A DNA stretch of 64,000 bases from Gemmatimonas sp. (GCA_021154325.1 JAJKIR010000118.1:1-64000), one strand, 5' to 3'. Numbered from the stretch's first letter, positions 49,937 to 60,212 are shown. Translations and numbers: made by a program. Notes: generated from the sequence alone by a model not told the origin.

Positions 49937-51508
49937 CTAGCGCAGCGGCGGTGTCGTGGATGGGGGGTGGCGATAGTGCGACGCCTGCTCGTAGCCGTAC
50001 GCGAGGCGGATGAGGAGCGGTTCGCTCCACGCCCGACCGAAGATGGTCATACCGGCGGGAAGCGTGCCGCGCGTGTACCCCATCGGCACGGTGATCGCCG
50101 GCCAGCCCGTGCTCGGCGAAAAGAGCTGGCTGTTGTCGCCGGCCGGGGTGTTGAGATCACCAATCAACCGTGGCGGATTGCTCCATGTCGGATAGACCAA
50201 CGCGTCGAGCTTGAGCGCATCCATCGCGTGCAACACTGTGGTGCGAAGATCTTCGCGGAATTGCTCGCGATCCTTGCACCCCGGATTTTGCTCGGGCGAT
50301 TGATCGACGGCCTGCGCGAGCTCGAGCCGCTTCTGAATAGACGGGTGATAGCGGTTCGACCGGATGATCTCGTCGAGAGTCTTCACTGGTGTGCGCCCGC
50401 CGGTGCTCGCGATCCAGCGCTCGAGGTCGTACTTGAACGGATTGCACTGTCCGCGATGGACGCGGAAGAGCGAGTCGAGCTCGGGCATGGGCACGCTGTC
50501 GACGACCGTGGCTCCCGCGAGCCGCAGCTCACCGATGGCGCGGGCGAAGACGTCGCGGATCTCAGCGTCGACGCTCGGCCGATCGTAGGCCTGGTGGAGG
50601 ACGCCGATCCGCGCGCCGCGAAGACCGTCACGGACGAGTGACGCCGAGTAGTTAGGCAGCGGACGGCCGCGCGCGGCGAGGGTGAGGGAATCGGCCGGAT
50701 CATAGCCGACGATCACCTGGAACACGGCGACGGCGTCGGCGACCGTTCGCGCCATCGGGCCCGCGACGTCCGCCGAGAGGTTGAGAGGTACGACGCCCGC
50801 GCGACTCGTTAGGCCCATCGTGGAGCGGATACCGACGAGCGCCTGGTGCGCCGACGGGCCGCGGATGGAGTTGCCAGTGTCGGTGCCGAGACCGACCTCG
50901 CCGAGATTCGCCGCGACAGAAGCGGCCGTTCCGCCGCTCGAACCCGCCGTGACGCGGTCCAGCGCATACGGATTCTTCGTGTAGCCGGGAAGGATCGAGT
51001 TGACCGTCTCGTACGGACTGAATGCGAACTCCGCCATGTTGGACTTCGCAAGCACGATCGCGCCAGCTTCGCGAATGCGCCGCACCTGGAAGGCGTCCTT
51101 GTTGGAGACGAAGCCTTGCAGCGAGAGCGAACCAGCGGTGGTGGGCAGATCCACCGTCTCGAAGTTGTCCTTGACGATGACCGGGATGCAATGCAGCGGT
51201 CCAATCAACCCCTCGCGCCGGAATCGCTGATCGAGCGAATCGGCGACGCGCAGGGCCGCCGGATTCACGACGACGAGCGCGTTGATCGCCGGCCCGTTCT
51301 TGTCATACGCCTCGATGCGCCGCAGGTATTGCTCGACGAGCGCCTGGCAGCTCAGCGTCCCCGCGCGCATGGCCGCGTGAATGTCGGCGATCGTCGTTTC
51401 CTCCACCCGGAAGGGCGCGGGCGTAGGCGCCTGCGCGATGAGCATTCGCGACAGGAGCGAGAAAAAGACCGCGGAGCGAACAGATTGGCGCATCGGTGCG
51501 GGGGTCAA
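49937..51508 (-). CDS. amidase signature family protein
   Basis: GPLHCIPVIVKDNFETVDLPTTAGSLSL...SNMAEFAFS...GSSGGTAASVAANLGEVGLGTDTGNSIRGPSA. Confidence 0.93.
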   Translation of the reverse strand: MTPAPMRQSVRSAVFFSLLSRMLIAQAPTPAPFRVEETTIADIHAAMRAGTLSCQALVEQYLRRIEAYDKNGPAINALVVVNPAALRVADSLDQRFRREGLIGPLHCIPVIVKDNFETVDLPTTAGSLSLQGFVSNKDAFQVRRIREAGAIVLAKSNMAEFAFSPYETVNSILPGYTKNPYALDRVTAGSSGGTAASVAANLGEVGLGTDTGNSIRGPSAHQALVGIRSTMGLTSRAGVVPLNLSADVAGPMARTVADAVAVFQVIVGYDPADSLTLAARGRPLPNYSASLVRDGLRGARIGVLHQAYDRPSVDAEIRDVFARAIGELRLAGATVVDSVPMPELDSLFRVHRGQCNPFKYDLERWIASTGGRTPVKTLDEIIRSNRYHPSIQKRLELAQAVDQSPEQNPGCKDREQFREDLRTTVLHAMDALKLDALVYPTWSNPPRLIGDLNTPAGDNSQLFSPSTGWPAITVPMGYTRGTLPAGMTIFGRAWSEPLLIRLAYGYEQASHYRHPPSTTPPLR

Positions 51509-52716
51509 CGAAGTAGGGCGAGCGCCGCCTCGTACATGCGCGCATACGCCGCGCGTGCGGGCGAGGCCTCATTCGTCGTGTTGAAGGCGGCGATGACCGT
51601 AGCGCTCGTGGCCGGATTGAAGAAGAGAAACGATCGGAATCCGGCCTGGCTGCCGGTGTGTCCGATGATTGTTGCCGGCCCGCGATGAACGACGAAGAAC
51701 GAGAGCGCCATCGAATCGGGAGCGGCGGCGCTCTCGCTCATCGGATGCAGGGGGCGCCACATGCTCGTGAGCGACGTGCGCGGAAGGACCACATCGTATC
51801 GGCGCCTCGTCGAATCGTCCTGGGAGGCACCGGTGAGAAACGCTGCGTAGGTCGCGAGATCCGAGAGCGGCGCATTCCAGCCGCCGTTCGGAATGGTGAT
51901 GCCCGGCTCGAAGTCACGGCCGTTCGTGGTCTCGACGATCGCACCGGTCGAGTCGCGCTGGACGGTGTAGTTGTTGGAGCGATCCGCCGCGAGATAGTAC
52001 GGCGTCGCGCCGAAGTAGCTGTGACCCAGGCCGAGCGGCGCGAAGATGTTCTTCTGCACGTACGCTTCCCACGGATCACCGCTCAACTGCTCGATGACGC
52101 GCGCGAGGTAAATGAAGCCAGGGTTCGAGTACGAGTAGCGGGAACCGGGACGAAAATGGAGCTCCTGGTACGGCATCATCGCGACGAGCTGGTTCCACGT
52201 CGTTGGCTCGAATGGCTCCCACGACTTGCCGCTCGTGTAGGGCCAGGTGGGATTCTGGAATCCGGCCGAGTGGGACAGCAGCATGCGGAGGGTGATGCTG
52301 TCGATCATGCCGTAGGGATCGTGCACCTGACGGAGCTCCGGCACATAACGAGTGATCGTCTCGTCGAGCGAGAGACCGCGGCGCTCGTGCAATTGCATGA
52401 TGGAGATCGCGGTGAGCGTTTTGGTAATCGATCCCCAGTGAAAGAGCGTGCGCCCATCGACGCGCTGGCGGGCGGCACGGTCGGCCCAGCCGTAGTCGTG
52501 CCGGTCGATCACCCGACCCTCGCGCATGACGAGGACGCTGGCGCCGACGATGCGGTCGCTATCGGCGTACGCGTCGAAGAGGCGAAGGAAGCCGCGCCAA
52601 TCGTCAGCGGCAGGTCGGGAGGCTGTCGGGGGAGCAGCGTGTGCCGGCGCGGGTTGCGCGGCCGCCAGGGAAGGCAGGAGCATCGCGCAGGCGGCACGAA
52701 TGAGTATCGATCGCAT
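51505..52716 (-). CDS. beta-lactamase class C-like serine hydrolase
   Basis: HWGSITKTLTAISIMQL (SxxK), YSYSNPGFIYLARVIE (YxN), HTGSQAGF. Confidence 0.9.
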   Translation of the reverse strand: MRSILIRAACAMLLPSLAAAQPAPAHAAPPTASRPAADDWRGFLRLFDAYADSDRIVGASVLVMREGRVIDRHDYGWADRAARQRVDGRTLFHWGSITKTLTAISIMQLHERRGLSLDETITRYVPELRQVHDPYGMIDSITLRMLLSHSAGFQNPTWPYTSGKSWEPFEPTTWNQLVAMMPYQELHFRPGSRYSYSNPGFIYLARVIEQLSGDPWEAYVQKNIFAPLGLGHSYFGATPYYLAADRSNNYTVQRDSTGAIVETTNGRDFEPGITIPNGGWNAPLSDLATYAAFLTGASQDDSTRRRYDVVLPRTSLTSMWRPLHPMSESAAAPDSMALSFFVVHRGPATIIGHTGSQAGFRSFLFFNPATSATVIAAFNTTNEASPARAAYARMYEAALALLR

Positions 52717-52782
52717 CCCCGGATTGTCGGCCGTCGGCGCGATCCCTGCAAGATCTCGCGCGGAATTCGTCGGAGACGAACA

Positions 52783-53757
52783 ATGCGTCGCGAGACAGCC
52801 AGCCGCCGCTCCGGAGCCATCCTTATGGCCGGCGGCGTTCTGATCACGAGCCTCGTCGCCATCGGTTGTGGCGATCAGTGGGAGGCCTCCGCTCGCCAGA
52901 CCGACGCACGGTCGACGCGCGTTGGCGCGATCATCGATTTCCACGAGCCGGAGTCGGTGAAGTACGATGCCGATCAGGACGTGTACTTCGTCAGCAACAT
53001 GAACGGCTTCGGCTCGGTCAAGGATAACAACGGCTACATCAGCCGGGTACGCGCGTCGAACATCAACGACATTCAGACGCTCGTGCAGGGGGGAACGCGC
53101 GGAGTCACGTTGCACGCGCCCAAGGGGATGGCGATACACGGCGACACGCTCTGGGTCTGCGACATCGACGCACTACGCGGCTTCGACCGGCATGGCGGCG
53201 GGGCCCTCGCCACGATCGACTTCGCGCCCTACGGCGCTGTACTGCTCAACGACGTCGCCGTCGGCCCGGATGGATCGCTGCACGTCACGGACACCGGCAT
53301 TCAGATGACGGACAAGGGCGTCATCTTCTCGGGGGGGGACAAGCTATTCGTGGTGGGACCGAATCACGCGGTGCGCGTGGCGGCGTCCGGCGCGCAGCTG
53401 ATGAAGCCTAACGGGATCACATGGGACGCGGCCGCGAAGCGCTGGCTGTATGTGTCGTTCGATCCCTTCAACAGCAAACTGTTCACCTTTCACGAGGGTG
53501 ACTCAGCGCGCGCGGTGCTCGACAGCGGCCATGGGAAGTGGGACGGAGTCGAGGGCCTCGCCGATGGCCGGATTCTTCTCTCGAGCTGGACGGATTCCAG
53601 CGTGCACCTGATCGCGAACGGCCGCGATGAGCGCCTCGTTCGGAACGTGCCCGCTCCCGCTGATATTGGCGTCGACACGAAGCGTCGACTCGTGCTGATC
53701 CCGCTCGGCGTGCTCAGTCGCGTCGAGCTGTGGTCGATCCCGAGCGCAGATCGTTAG
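52783..53757 (+). CDS. SMP-30/NHL-type beta-propeller lipoprotein
   Basis: Lipobox SLVAIGC; FHEPESVKYDADQDVYFVSNMNG...PKGMAIHGDTLWVCDIDALRGFD...LLNDVAVGPDGSLHVTDTGI. Confidence 0.8.
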   Translation: MRRETASRRSGAILMAGGVLITSLVAIGCGDQWEASARQTDARSTRVGAIIDFHEPESVKYDADQDVYFVSNMNGFGSVKDNNGYISRVRASNINDIQTLVQGGTRGVTLHAPKGMAIHGDTLWVCDIDALRGFDRHGGGALATIDFAPYGAVLLNDVAVGPDGSLHVTDTGIQMTDKGVIFSGGDKLFVVGPNHAVRVAASGAQLMKPNGITWDAAAKRWLYVSFDPFNSKLFTFHEGDSARAVLDSGHGKWDGVEGLADGRILLSSWTDSSVHLIANGRDERLVRNVPAPADIGVDTKRRLVLIPLGVLSRVELWSIPSADR

Positions 53758-53772
53758 GCGTAACGCCTAACG
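53752..53772. repeat. inverted pair of the CGTTAGGC motif
   Basis: CGTTAGGCG-TAA-CGCCTAACG; left copy contains the TAG stop of 52783-53757. Confidence 0.85.
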
Positions 53773-53876
53773 ATTGGACGAGGTGCAGCGCACAGACCGC
53801 GAGTGATCCAGATCACAATCGCGATCGATCGAGCGATCTGCGTGCGGCTGGAATCAGGTTTGCTCTCGTGCCCGGC

Positions 53877-54167
53877 ATGGCTTACCGGGAGTTCGTCGAT
53901 AGCTCAGGACAGTCGTGGCGCGTGTGGAGCACCATGCCGTCGGCAGGGTCGCGGCTGCGGGGTGGCTTCGACCAGGGCTGGCTCACCTTCGAACGAACCA
54001 ATTCGGACGGCAGCCTGCCGCTGCGGCGGCTGGTGCCGATACCCGCGGACTGGGAGTCGGCTCCGGACGATGGGCTCGAGCTCATGTGTCGCTCCGCGGA
54101 CGAGGTTGCCCGGCCACGAACCAGTCGCGACCGAAGCGATTCGGCGGAAACGGCACCCCAGGAGTAG
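53877..54167 (+). CDS. small hypothetical protein
   Basis: MAYREFVDSSGQSWRVWSTMPSAGSRLRGGFDQGWLTFERTNSDGSLPLRRLVPIPADWESAPDDGLELMC. Confidence 0.6.
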   Translation: MAYREFVDSSGQSWRVWSTMPSAGSRLRGGFDQGWLTFERTNSDGSLPLRRLVPIPADWESAPDDGLELMCRSADEVARPRTSRDRSDSAETAPQE

Positions 54168-54327
54168 CGGGAATACTTTCCGGGCTGGAGCGCTCTACCT
54201 ACAATAGGTCCGCTCTCCACGGGATAAAGCCATCAGCTCCTCGCTCTCCGAACGGCACGCGCGCTTCGATGCGCTCGTCCTCCCACATCTGGATCGTCTT
54301 CTGGCTTTCGCCGCGCGGCGCACAGAG

Positions 54328-54852
54328 ATGCGTGCCGACGCGGAGGACGCCGTTCAGGAGGCGTGTGGTCGTGCCTGGCTCGGTCTGGACGAGCTGCGGG
54401 ACGCCGCCAAGGTCCGGGCGTGGCTGTATCGAATCCTGCGGAGCGTCCTCAGCGAGACTGAGGAGCGGAGCACCAGGCGGCGGCAGCTGGTCTCGATCAC
54501 GCGGCTCGAGGAGGCGCATGACGAACTAGTCGCCATCGACGGGGATATTGTCTTCGACGAGGTAGCGGCGAGGCTGACGGGTGAGGAGGTGCGGGCCGCG
54601 CTCGAGCAACTACCCGACGACTTCGCCACGGTGGTCGAGCTGCATGACATTGACGGGTTCAAGTACCACGAAATCGCCGAGATCGTCGGCGTACCGATCG
54701 GCACGGTGATGAGCCGAATATCACGCGGGAGACGTTTGCTGGCTGGCGCGGTGCTGGCCGCCCGGACCGCCACGACGAAAGAGCCGAGCGCGCAGGAGCG
54801 CCGTTCGGCACGTTGGGGCGGGTCGGGTACGACTGGTGGAGGCATTCGATGA
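54328..54852 (+). CDS. ECF-type RNA polymerase sigma factor (homology extends 5' of annotated ATG)
   Basis: ADAEDAVQEACGRAWLGLDEL...LPDDFATVVELHDIDGFKYHEIAEIVGVPIGTVMSRISRGRRLL. Confidence 0.88.
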   Translation: MRADAEDAVQEACGRAWLGLDELRDAAKVRAWLYRILRSVLSETEERSTRRRQLVSITRLEEAHDELVAIDGDIVFDEVAARLTGEEVRAALEQLPDDFATVVELHDIDGFKYHEIAEIVGVPIGTVMSRISRGRRLLAGAVLAARTATTKEPSAQERRSARWGGSGTTGGGIR

Positions 54853-55745
54853 CGGATTGGACTCCCCTCGCACCCGGGTCGACCGAAGATCCGGCCGAAC
54901 GCGCGGCGCGCGAGAGTCAGCATCAGGTTCTGATCGACCTGCTCGGCGCGTACGCGGATCGCGAGCTTCCGCCCGAGACGACGTCGCAGATCGACGCGCA
55001 CCTCATCGGGTGCGTGCGCTGCCGGCGCGAGCTGGCCGTGCATCACGCGATGCGCCGGCGGCTTGGCGTCGAGCCACCGATCGCGGCTCCTCCGGCGCTC
55101 CGGGAGCGGATCGCGGCGGCGATCGCGGCGACGCCGGTTCCGATCTCGACGCCGGCATCGCGCCGCATGACGCTACTCCGCCGGCCGATGGTCCTCGCGG
55201 CGCTGGCCGTTGCCGTCGCGACGGGGGGTGTCGCGTCCACGGTGCTCGTTAGGCCTAGGGCCGAGCCGGCGGCAGTCGCGGCGCTGTCCACGAGTCCGAG
55301 CGCCGTGCCGCTGCTTCGCGATGTATTGGCGGATTATCGACGGGTCATGGCCAGCGATCTCCCCGGGCGCGCGCGGGATCTCGACGCCGTGCGGAGCGCG
55401 GTTCCCTTCCCGATCGAGCCGCTCAGTGGCACCGCCGTTAGGCTGCTCGCCGCGTGGACGACGAATCTCGCTGGAGAGCCGGCCGTGGTGCTCGCATATC
55501 GGTGGGACGACCGAATCCTGCTCCAGTACGTCGTGTCGGAGGAGCGGTTCTTCCAGCATTCGGCGCTGCGGCAAGCGGTCGCCGACGGTGGGCTACTCGC
55601 CGCGCGGGACGGTGCACAGGGAATCGTCGCGTGGCCGACGGCGTCCGCGGGGACGTTGCTGATCGCGGACCTTCCGCCCGAGCGCCTTCGCGTGATTGGC
55701 GGCGCGGCGCTACTGGCCCGAAAGGCGGCGCACGGTGCACCTTAG
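54849..55745 (+). CDS. anti-sigma factor with HX3CX2C zinc motif
   Basis: IDAHLIGCVRCRREL near N-terminus, one TM (PMVLAALAVAVATGGVASTVLV); ATGA overlap with sigma gene. Confidence 0.85.
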   Translation: MTDWTPLAPGSTEDPAERAARESQHQVLIDLLGAYADRELPPETTSQIDAHLIGCVRCRRELAVHHAMRRRLGVEPPIAAPPALRERIAAAIAATPVPISTPASRRMTLLRRPMVLAALAVAVATGGVASTVLVRPRAEPAAVAALSTSPSAVPLLRDVLADYRRVMASDLPGRARDLDAVRSAVPFPIEPLSGTAVRLLAAWTTNLAGEPAVVLAYRWDDRILLQYVVSEERFFQHSALRQAVADGGLLAARDGAQGIVAWPTASAGTLLIADLPPERLRVIGGAALLARKAAHGAP

Positions 55746-55807
55746 AGCCGGGGTGGCGCGCCGCGCGATCCCGCTCTCCGAGCGCATTCGCGCCGCGTCC
55801 CCGTCTC

Positions 55808-57187
55808 GTGAGTCTTCGCACCGCCCTTCTCTTCGCGCTTTCGCTTGTCATGGCCCGGTCCGTTGCCGGGCAGGGTCCGCCGCCGGATTCGGCGCGCCGC
55901 ACCACGGACACCCTCTCGCTCGATTCGCTGGTGGCTCGACTCGCTCGCGCCGAAGCGGCAATCGCGATCTTGCGCCAGCAAATCGCTGACGAGTCGGAGA
56001 GTGCCGTGCACACGCGATCGCGCTTTCATGTCGAGCTGTCGGCCCAGATGCTCACGAATGCTTTCGTGACGTCCGGGCGTGTCAACAACACGGACGTCCC
56101 GCAGACCGCGTTGCCGCCCGCGGCACCGGCAGCAACGCCACCTACGAATTCGGCGCTCGGGGTCACGCTGCGGCAGAGCCGTCTCGGCGCCGCAACGTCG
56201 ATCGACAATGTCGCCGGGGCCACGTTTGCCGGGGACATCGACGTCGACTTTTTCGGCGGCGTGCAGACCGGCTCCGGTGATCGGCGGCTCTTTCCCGAGC
56301 CACGGCTCCGAACGGCCCGCGCTCGCCTCATCTGGGCGACGACGGAGCTGATGCTCGGCTCGGATACGCCGTTGATCTCGGATCTGAATCCGTTGAGCCT
56401 GGCCTCCGTCGGCACCCCCGACTTTTCCGGTGCGGGGAATCTCTGGAATTGGCTCGGCCAGGTGCGGCTGACGCAGAGCCTCGGCTCGTTAGGCAGCGGA
56501 GCCGGTCGACTGCGATGGGCGATTCAGGGCGCAGTGATGACGCCGTTCGCGGCGCAGACCGCGCCCGGCGAACCCGATCTCGTCGACGCCGGCGAGCGGT
56601 CGACACGACCGGCGTTCGAGGCCCGGCTCCGCACGCAATGGGGCGACGATGCGGCAGGCGCGGCGACGGTCTCCGGCGCGCTGATCGGCAGCCGTGGCGG
56701 GGAGATCGGCATCGGGATGCATCGCGGATGGGTGGCGACGACCACCGGTGAGCTCAAGGAAAGTCACGCCGTCTCGATCGACGGCCACTTCATCATCGCG
56801 CCCAAGGTCGAGCTGCGCGGCGAAGGCTACATCGGCCGCCTGCTGCGCGGACTCGGCGGAGGCGCCATCGCGCAGAACTTCGGCGCGGCTCCGGCCGGTG
56901 CCCCACCCAACTCGTTAGGTCCGCCGATCCGGGACGCGGCGGGCTGGGCACAGGTCAATGTTCAACCCCTGCAGCCGGTGATTGCCGGCGTGGGCTGCGG
57001 CATCGACGCAACGCGCGCCGAAGACGCCGCAACGCGCCTCCAGAACACCGTCTGCGCCGCGCACGTGGACTGGCGTCCCGTACAGCCGCTCGTCTTCGGC
57101 ATCGAGTACCGGCAGTTCGGTACGCGGTACTCGACTGGCACCTACAGCGCGCGTCACCTCAATCTCATCTTCGGTTTCGAGCTTTAG
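55808..57187 (+). CDS. porin-like outer membrane beta-barrel protein
   Basis: Signal peptide, short coiled coil LDSLVARLARAEAAIAILRQQIADES, then alternating beta-strand pattern ending HLNLIFGFEL; GTG start proposed. Confidence 0.65.
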   Translation: MSLRTALLFALSLVMARSVAGQGPPPDSARRTTDTLSLDSLVARLARAEAAIAILRQQIADESESAVHTRSRFHVELSAQMLTNAFVTSGRVNNTDVPQTALPPAAPAATPPTNSALGVTLRQSRLGAATSIDNVAGATFAGDIDVDFFGGVQTGSGDRRLFPEPRLRTARARLIWATTELMLGSDTPLISDLNPLSLASVGTPDFSGAGNLWNWLGQVRLTQSLGSLGSGAGRLRWAIQGAVMTPFAAQTAPGEPDLVDAGERSTRPAFEARLRTQWGDDAAGAATVSGALIGSRGGEIGIGMHRGWVATTTGELKESHAVSIDGHFIIAPKVELRGEGYIGRLLRGLGGGAIAQNFGAAPAGAPPNSLGPPIRDAAGWAQVNVQPLQPVIAGVGCGIDATRAEDAATRLQNTVCAAHVDWRPVQPLVFGIEYRQFGTRYSTGTYSARHLNLIFGFEL

Positions 57188-57190
57188 CAG

Positions 57191-57886
57191 ATGCATATCG
57201 CAGTGAAATCGCTTGCCGCCGCCGGCATGTTGTCCCTCGCCGCATCGATCGCGGCAGCCCAGGGGACCGTCTCAGGAACGCTCTCGCTGGAAGAACGGGC
57301 AGGAGCCGATCGCGGGGACATCCGCAGCGCCGTCATCTACCTGGAGCCGCGCGAGCGCGCGATCCCGGTGAACGACGTGCCCTCGATGCGTTCGCGAGTG
57401 ATCGCGATGCACGGCCGCGAGTTTCGGCCCCACGTCACTATCGTGCTGGCCGGAGGGAGCGTCGCCTTTCCGAACGACGATCCCTTCAGCCACAACGTCT
57501 TCTCCAACGTCGATCTCGGACCGTTCGATCTCGGGCTGTATCGGCGCGGAGCGACGCGCACCGCGACATTCGCGCGGCCCGGTGTGTATCCCATCTACTG
57601 CAACATCCACTCGATGATGGTGAGCTTCGTCGTCGCGGTGCCCTCACCCTGGGCAACGGAGCCGGATGACGCGGGCCACTTCACGTTGCGCGGCGTGCCC
57701 GCCGGGCGGTACGTGATCCATGCATGGCACGAGCACGGTGCGCGTGAGGTCACCCGCGACCTCCTCGTCACGGACTCGGGCGCGGATGGCGTGCAGCTCG
57801 CGATCGATGCGCGAACGTATGTCGAGGCGCCGCATCTGAACAAGTTCGGTCGTCCGTACTCGCTCATTCGGGATGACCGATACTGA
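57191..57886 (+). CDS. cupredoxin (plastocyanin-like) domain protein
   Basis: Signal peptide; VAFPNDDPFSHNVFSN...GVYPIYCNIHSMMVSFVVV: His, Cys-x2-His-x2-Met type 1 copper ligands. Confidence 0.85.
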   Translation: MHIAVKSLAAAGMLSLAASIAAAQGTVSGTLSLEERAGADRGDIRSAVIYLEPRERAIPVNDVPSMRSRVIAMHGREFRPHVTIVLAGGSVAFPNDDPFSHNVFSNVDLGPFDLGLYRRGATRTATFARPGVYPIYCNIHSMMVSFVVAVPSPWATEPDDAGHFTLRGVPAGRYVIHAWHEHGAREVTRDLLVTDSGADGVQLAIDARTYVEAPHLNKFGRPYSLIRDDRY

Positions 57887-60110
57887 ACGCGCAGCGCGCC
57901 TCACGGCGCGTGACCTGTGGCCGGCACGCAGCATGGCCGGCCGTGTCTTTCTCAGCACGGCGGCAATCGTCTGCGCGGTACTCGTCGCGGCGCTGGTCGT
58001 CGCATCGTACTCGGCACGGCGTGCCACTCGTGAGGCGGAGCGACGGGGACTCGAGCAGGCCGCGGACCTCACCGCGCAGCTGCTCGCCGGCCGCGGGCGC
58101 AGTCTCGCCGGGGGGGCGCGGGTATTCGTGCAGGGCCCATCGTTTCGATCTCTCGTGGCCCAACGACGACACGACGACATCCTCGATCAGGCGATCGAGG
58201 CCGCGGCGCAGCTGGAGGCCGATTGGGTCTTCATCACCGACGAGCATGGGGTGCTGCTCGCGAAGAGCGACGAGCCGGGCGTAGAGGGTGTCGCGATGGG
58301 TGCGATCCCGCTCGTCGAAGGAGCGCTCGAGGGGCGGACGACGTTCGGCTACGGCATCTCGCGCGACACCTTGCTCTTCCAAACGGTCGCGGTCCCGATT
58401 GTCGTACCGGGCTTCGCGCCGTTCGGCGTCCTGGTGGCAACGAAGCTCGTGGACCGGCAGATGGCGCTCGACGTCCGCGCCGCAACCGCGGCGGAAATCA
58501 TCTTCTACTCGCTCGACACGCGGGGAAAATCGCATCTCGTCGCGACGTCGCTCGACAGCGCGTCCGATGCCTCCACAGCCATTCCCGCGGCGGCGACGAC
58601 AGGCACCGACGCGCCGGCGCAGCCTAACGAGGATACGCTCCTGACAGCGACTCCGCGAGCGGCGCGAACGGCGGTGATCGCGGGCGCATCGTACGCGCTG
58701 CAGGGCGCGGCGCTCACGACGGCAGGCGGCGAGATCGTCGGCGGCTTTGTGGTGGCTCGCCCGGAGAGCGCGACGTCTGCGCAGCTCGCTGGCATTCGGC
58801 GGTCGCTTGTCCTTGCCGGCCTGTTCGGGCTCCTGCTGGCGCTCGGCGCCGCGTGGAGCTCGGCCGCCCGCGTCACTCGACCCGCGCGCGCGCTCGCCGC
58901 CGCAGCCGCGCGCGCGCTCGACGGCGAGTACGATGACGCTGCTCGCGTCGCCGAGGAAGCGACGACCCGCGCACCGTCCGCCGAAGTGAAAGCGCTGGGC
59001 GCGGCACTCACGGCCTTTCTGCGGGAGCTACGGGAGAAGCAAGCCCTCGGCGCGCTGGTCGAGCGCGTCGGCACCAATGAGGTATCACCTAACGAGTCAC
59101 GCGCGGACGCGGGCGACGAGCGGGTTCGTGCTGGGCGCGCGCGGACCATGGGCCGTCCCCGGACGTCGCTCGCGCCGCAGCTCACCGCCCTCGCCGGTTC
59201 GTTGACACTTCCCGCCGGGGTGCAGGCGCCCGGGGCGTTGATCGCCGACCGGTACGAGATTCAGGACGTGGTCGGGGTCGGCGGTACGGGGATCGTCTAC
59301 CGCGCGCTCGACCGCACGCTGGACGAAGCGATCGCGATCAAGGTGCTCCGCCCCGAGCTGCTCGCCGACGATCCACGGGCGCGCGAGGAGCTGAAGCAGG
59401 AGCTCCGGCTGACCAGACGCGTCTCGCACCGAAACATCGTCCGCACGCACGACTTTGGCGTGAGCCGGGGAATGCCCTACCTGACGATGGAGTACGTGGA
59501 GGGGACGTCGCTCGCGGCCGTGCTCGCGCGGCGCGGTCCTCTACCTTCCTCGGTGGTGCTGGCGCTGGCGAAGCAGCTGATGCGAGCGCTCGACGCGGCC
59601 CACGAACAAGGCGTGATGCACGGGGACGTGAAGCCCGCCAACCTGCTCCTCGCCACGGACGGCCTGCTCAAGGTCACGGACTTCGGGGTCGCCTCACTCA
59701 TACGACGCCCTGGCTCCGCCGCGACGGTGGAAACAGCGGCCGAAGAGTCGGCCGGGCCGCCGCGACTCGCGGGCGCGGTGGTCGGGACCCCCGAATACAT
59801 GGCCCCCGAGCTCCTGATCGGGGGTCAGCCCGACGTGAGCTCGGACCTGTACGCGGCAGGGATGGTTCTGCACGAGTGCCTCACGGGCAGCACCCCCTTC
59901 CAGGGTGATACGCCACGCGGCTTCCTCGCCCAGAAGCTGGACACGCCGAGGGAGACGCCGATTCCAGCGATCCCGACGGCCCGCACCGGACCCCGGCCCA
60001 CGCCGCGCCGGACACTCTCGGCCGTGATCGCGGCGATGATTGCGCCGGAACCGGCCGATCGCCCCGAGTCGGCGGCCTCGGTCTCAGCGCTCCTATCCCG
60101 GATCACCTGA
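57873..60110 (+). CDS. membrane sensor Ser/Thr protein kinase (N-terminal sensor, C-terminal kinase)
   Basis: N-terminal TM and Cache-like extracytoplasmic region, second TM and HAMP-like linker, then GVGGTGIVYRA, AIKVL, HGDVKPANLLL, DFG, APE. Confidence 0.88.
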   Translation: MTDTERAARLTARDLWPARSMAGRVFLSTAAIVCAVLVAALVVASYSARRATREAERRGLEQAADLTAQLLAGRGRSLAGGARVFVQGPSFRSLVAQRRHDDILDQAIEAAAQLEADWVFITDEHGVLLAKSDEPGVEGVAMGAIPLVEGALEGRTTFGYGISRDTLLFQTVAVPIVVPGFAPFGVLVATKLVDRQMALDVRAATAAEIIFYSLDTRGKSHLVATSLDSASDASTAIPAAATTGTDAPAQPNEDTLLTATPRAARTAVIAGASYALQGAALTTAGGEIVGGFVVARPESATSAQLAGIRRSLVLAGLFGLLLALGAAWSSAARVTRPARALAAAAARALDGEYDDAARVAEEATTRAPSAEVKALGAALTAFLRELREKQALGALVERVGTNEVSPNESRADAGDERVRAGRARTMGRPRTSLAPQLTALAGSLTLPAGVQAPGALIADRYEIQDVVGVGGTGIVYRALDRTLDEAIAIKVLRPELLADDPRAREELKQELRLTRRVSHRNIVRTHDFGVSRGMPYLTMEYVEGTSLAAVLARRGPLPSSVVLALAKQLMRALDAAHEQGVMHGDVKPANLLLATDGLLKVTDFGVASLIRRPGSAATVETAAEESAGPPRLAGAVVGTPEYMAPELLIGGQPDVSSDLYAAGMVLHECLTGSTPFQGDTPRGFLAQKLDTPRETPIPAIPTARTGPRPTPRRTLSAVIAAMIAPEPADRPESAASVSALLSRIT

Positions 60111-60212
60111 GGATCTGAACGAACCAGTTTACGGGCGGGAATAGTTCCGCCGCTCATGCCGTCAGCGAAGTCAGGGTGTGCTTCTCTTACCGAGGCTACC
60201 GTGACCGATTTG

